In this document: positions 10,430 to 11,103 of the stretch, piece after piece
Position numbering within the stretch: the first letter of the stretch is position 1
Layout: every line of letters starts with the position of its first letter
Assembly: GCA_030432455.1 (NCBI GenBank)
Contig: JAUIHC010000066.1
Coordinates: 1-11,103, forward strand
From: Phycisphaerae bacterium
GTDB taxonomy: Bacteria > Planctomycetota > Phycisphaerae > Phycisphaerales > SM1A02
Length of the DNA: 11,103 nt
Direction: 5' to 3'
Translations under genes and position numbers: made by a program
Notes under the pieces: model-generated
What the model was told of the DNA's origin: nothing
What the model saw: only the letters and a program-made list of their open reading frames with translations
The model's database searches: none

Positions 10430-11103
10430 TCACTGGGAGAGGACGTCGTCGTCCTTGTCGGTGGGGCGGATCTTCTGGTCGTTCCCGAGGTCGGGGTCGT
10501 AGCCGTGATGCACCCAGATCGAGTCCCGATCCGCGGTCTCCGCCCGGCTCAGGAACGGCGTCGCCCCGTCGAATCGCAGGATGACGACGCCGCGACCCTC
10601 GTGGGCGTGGGATCCGTGGGTCTCGGGACAGGGGCGGATGTTCTGCCGGAACGCGAGCACCACGGGGTTCGGGTCGCCGGCGAGGGCGTCACCGGGTTCG
10701 TGCCGATCGACGCGGAAGGTGCGGAGCCGCCAGGCCACGCGGTAGGCGACCAGCGGGCGGGCGGTGCGGGCGTCGTCTCCGACGAACAGGTGCCCGTGTC
10801 GGAGCCGCTCCTGATCGGCGAGCTGGTGCAGATGTCGGCTCCAGTCGCCTCCGACCGCGCAGGGCAGGGTTCCGTCGGTGTCCTCCTCCGACATCGTGCT
10901 TCGATCGAACGGAAGCAGGCCGCCCCAGTCCCCGGCGAACCCCGCGATGGCGGAGTTCACCGCGCCGAGGCGGTTCTGCGACTGGAGGACCCGGTGGTTG
11001 GACTCGATGCTGTTCAGGAGCGGCCAGCCGATCCCGACCGCGAAGAGCAGGGCGGCGGCCACCGCGAAGAGATCCGGCACCCGCAGACCCCGTCGGGCCA
11101 GTT
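10430..11103 (-). CDS. Prepilin-like membrane-anchored protein, 5' end missing
   Basis: At least 223 residues are visible and the frame is open to the right edge; a GTG at 11080 is a possible start, but reading past it gives LARRGLRVPDLFAVAAALLF, so the true start is probably outside. The basic residues, a glycine, then about 20 hydrophobic residues to GIGWPLL, followed by a helical stretch (NSIESNHRVLQSQNRLGAVN) and FAGDWGGLLPF, match the layout of type IV prepilin/type II secretion pseudopilin-like proteins abundant in planctomycetes. HEGRGVVILRFDGATPFLSR near the C terminus resembles their usual His-Gly...DG ending. The classic FTLIE processing motif is not clear; D stands where E5 is expected. 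Two cysteines (LPCAVGG, RPCPETHG) could pair outside the cytoplasm. The exact role is unknown. A hairpin follows the stop. Confidence 0.65.
   Translation of the reverse strand, partial: LARRGLRVPDLFAVAAALLFAVGIGWPLLNSIESNHRVLQSQNRLGAVNSAIAGFAGDWGGLLPFDRSTMSEEDTDGTLPCAVGGDWSRHLHQLADQERLRHGHLFVGDDARTARPLVAYRVAWRLRTFRVDRHEPGDALAGDPNPVVLAFRQNIRPCPETHGSHAHEGRGVVILRFDGATPFLSRAETADRDSIWVHHGYDPDLGNDQKIRPTDKDDDVLSQ

Noticed and set aside
10245..10433. In-frame extension of rpmI upstream to 10433
   Set aside because: The conserved L35 N terminus starts at 10244 and the upstream part holds promoter-like sequences and the hairpin.

Overview
The window is a GC-rich (about two thirds by eye) piece of bacterial chromosome carrying core information-processing genes. 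It most resembles a planctomycete, perhaps of the class Phycisphaerae. The pointers are the style of the beta and beta' subunits, a partial prepilin-like protein of a kind these bacteria carry in large numbers, and ribosomal genes detached from their usual neighbours. The lineage is an inference; a protein search with RpoB or RpoC would settle it.

Layout. Bases 1-869 (+ strand) hold two cysteine-cluster genes that overlap by four bases, GTGA. The first is cut by the left edge and belongs to the YkgJ putative zinc/iron-chelating family; the second has a related cysteine pattern. Bases 870-991 lie between convergent genes and hold an 11-bp tandem repeat (five units, the first being the stop codon of the upstream gene) and a perfect 14-bp-stem hairpin. 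From 992 to 10244 the - strand carries, in transcription order, rpmI (L35), rplT (L20), rpoB and rpoC. Bases 10245-10429 hold two candidate promoters for this cluster and a hairpin behind the next gene. Bases 10430-11103 (- strand) are the 3' part of a gene for a prepilin-like membrane-anchored protein cut by the right edge.

How they fit. L35 and L20 are large-subunit ribosomal proteins; RpoB and RpoC form the catalytic core of RNA polymerase. All four genes point the same way with spacers of 131, 124 and 91 bp, each holding inverted repeats. No convincing promoter is visible directly before rpoB, so read-through from rpmI-rplT is plausible. The usual partners are absent: no infC before rpmI, no rplKAJL before rpoB and no rpsL/rpsG after rpoC. 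No stretch over 300 bases lacks a gene. I see no tRNA, rRNA, CRISPR, transposon or phage gene.

No clearly new biological system is visible. The best leads are an apparent in-frame insertion of about 15 residues in a highly conserved segment of RpoB close to the rifamycin pocket, unusual residues in that pocket, the rpmI-rplT-rpoB-rpoC arrangement with hairpins in every spacer, the 11-bp repeat array, and the paired cysteine-cluster genes.
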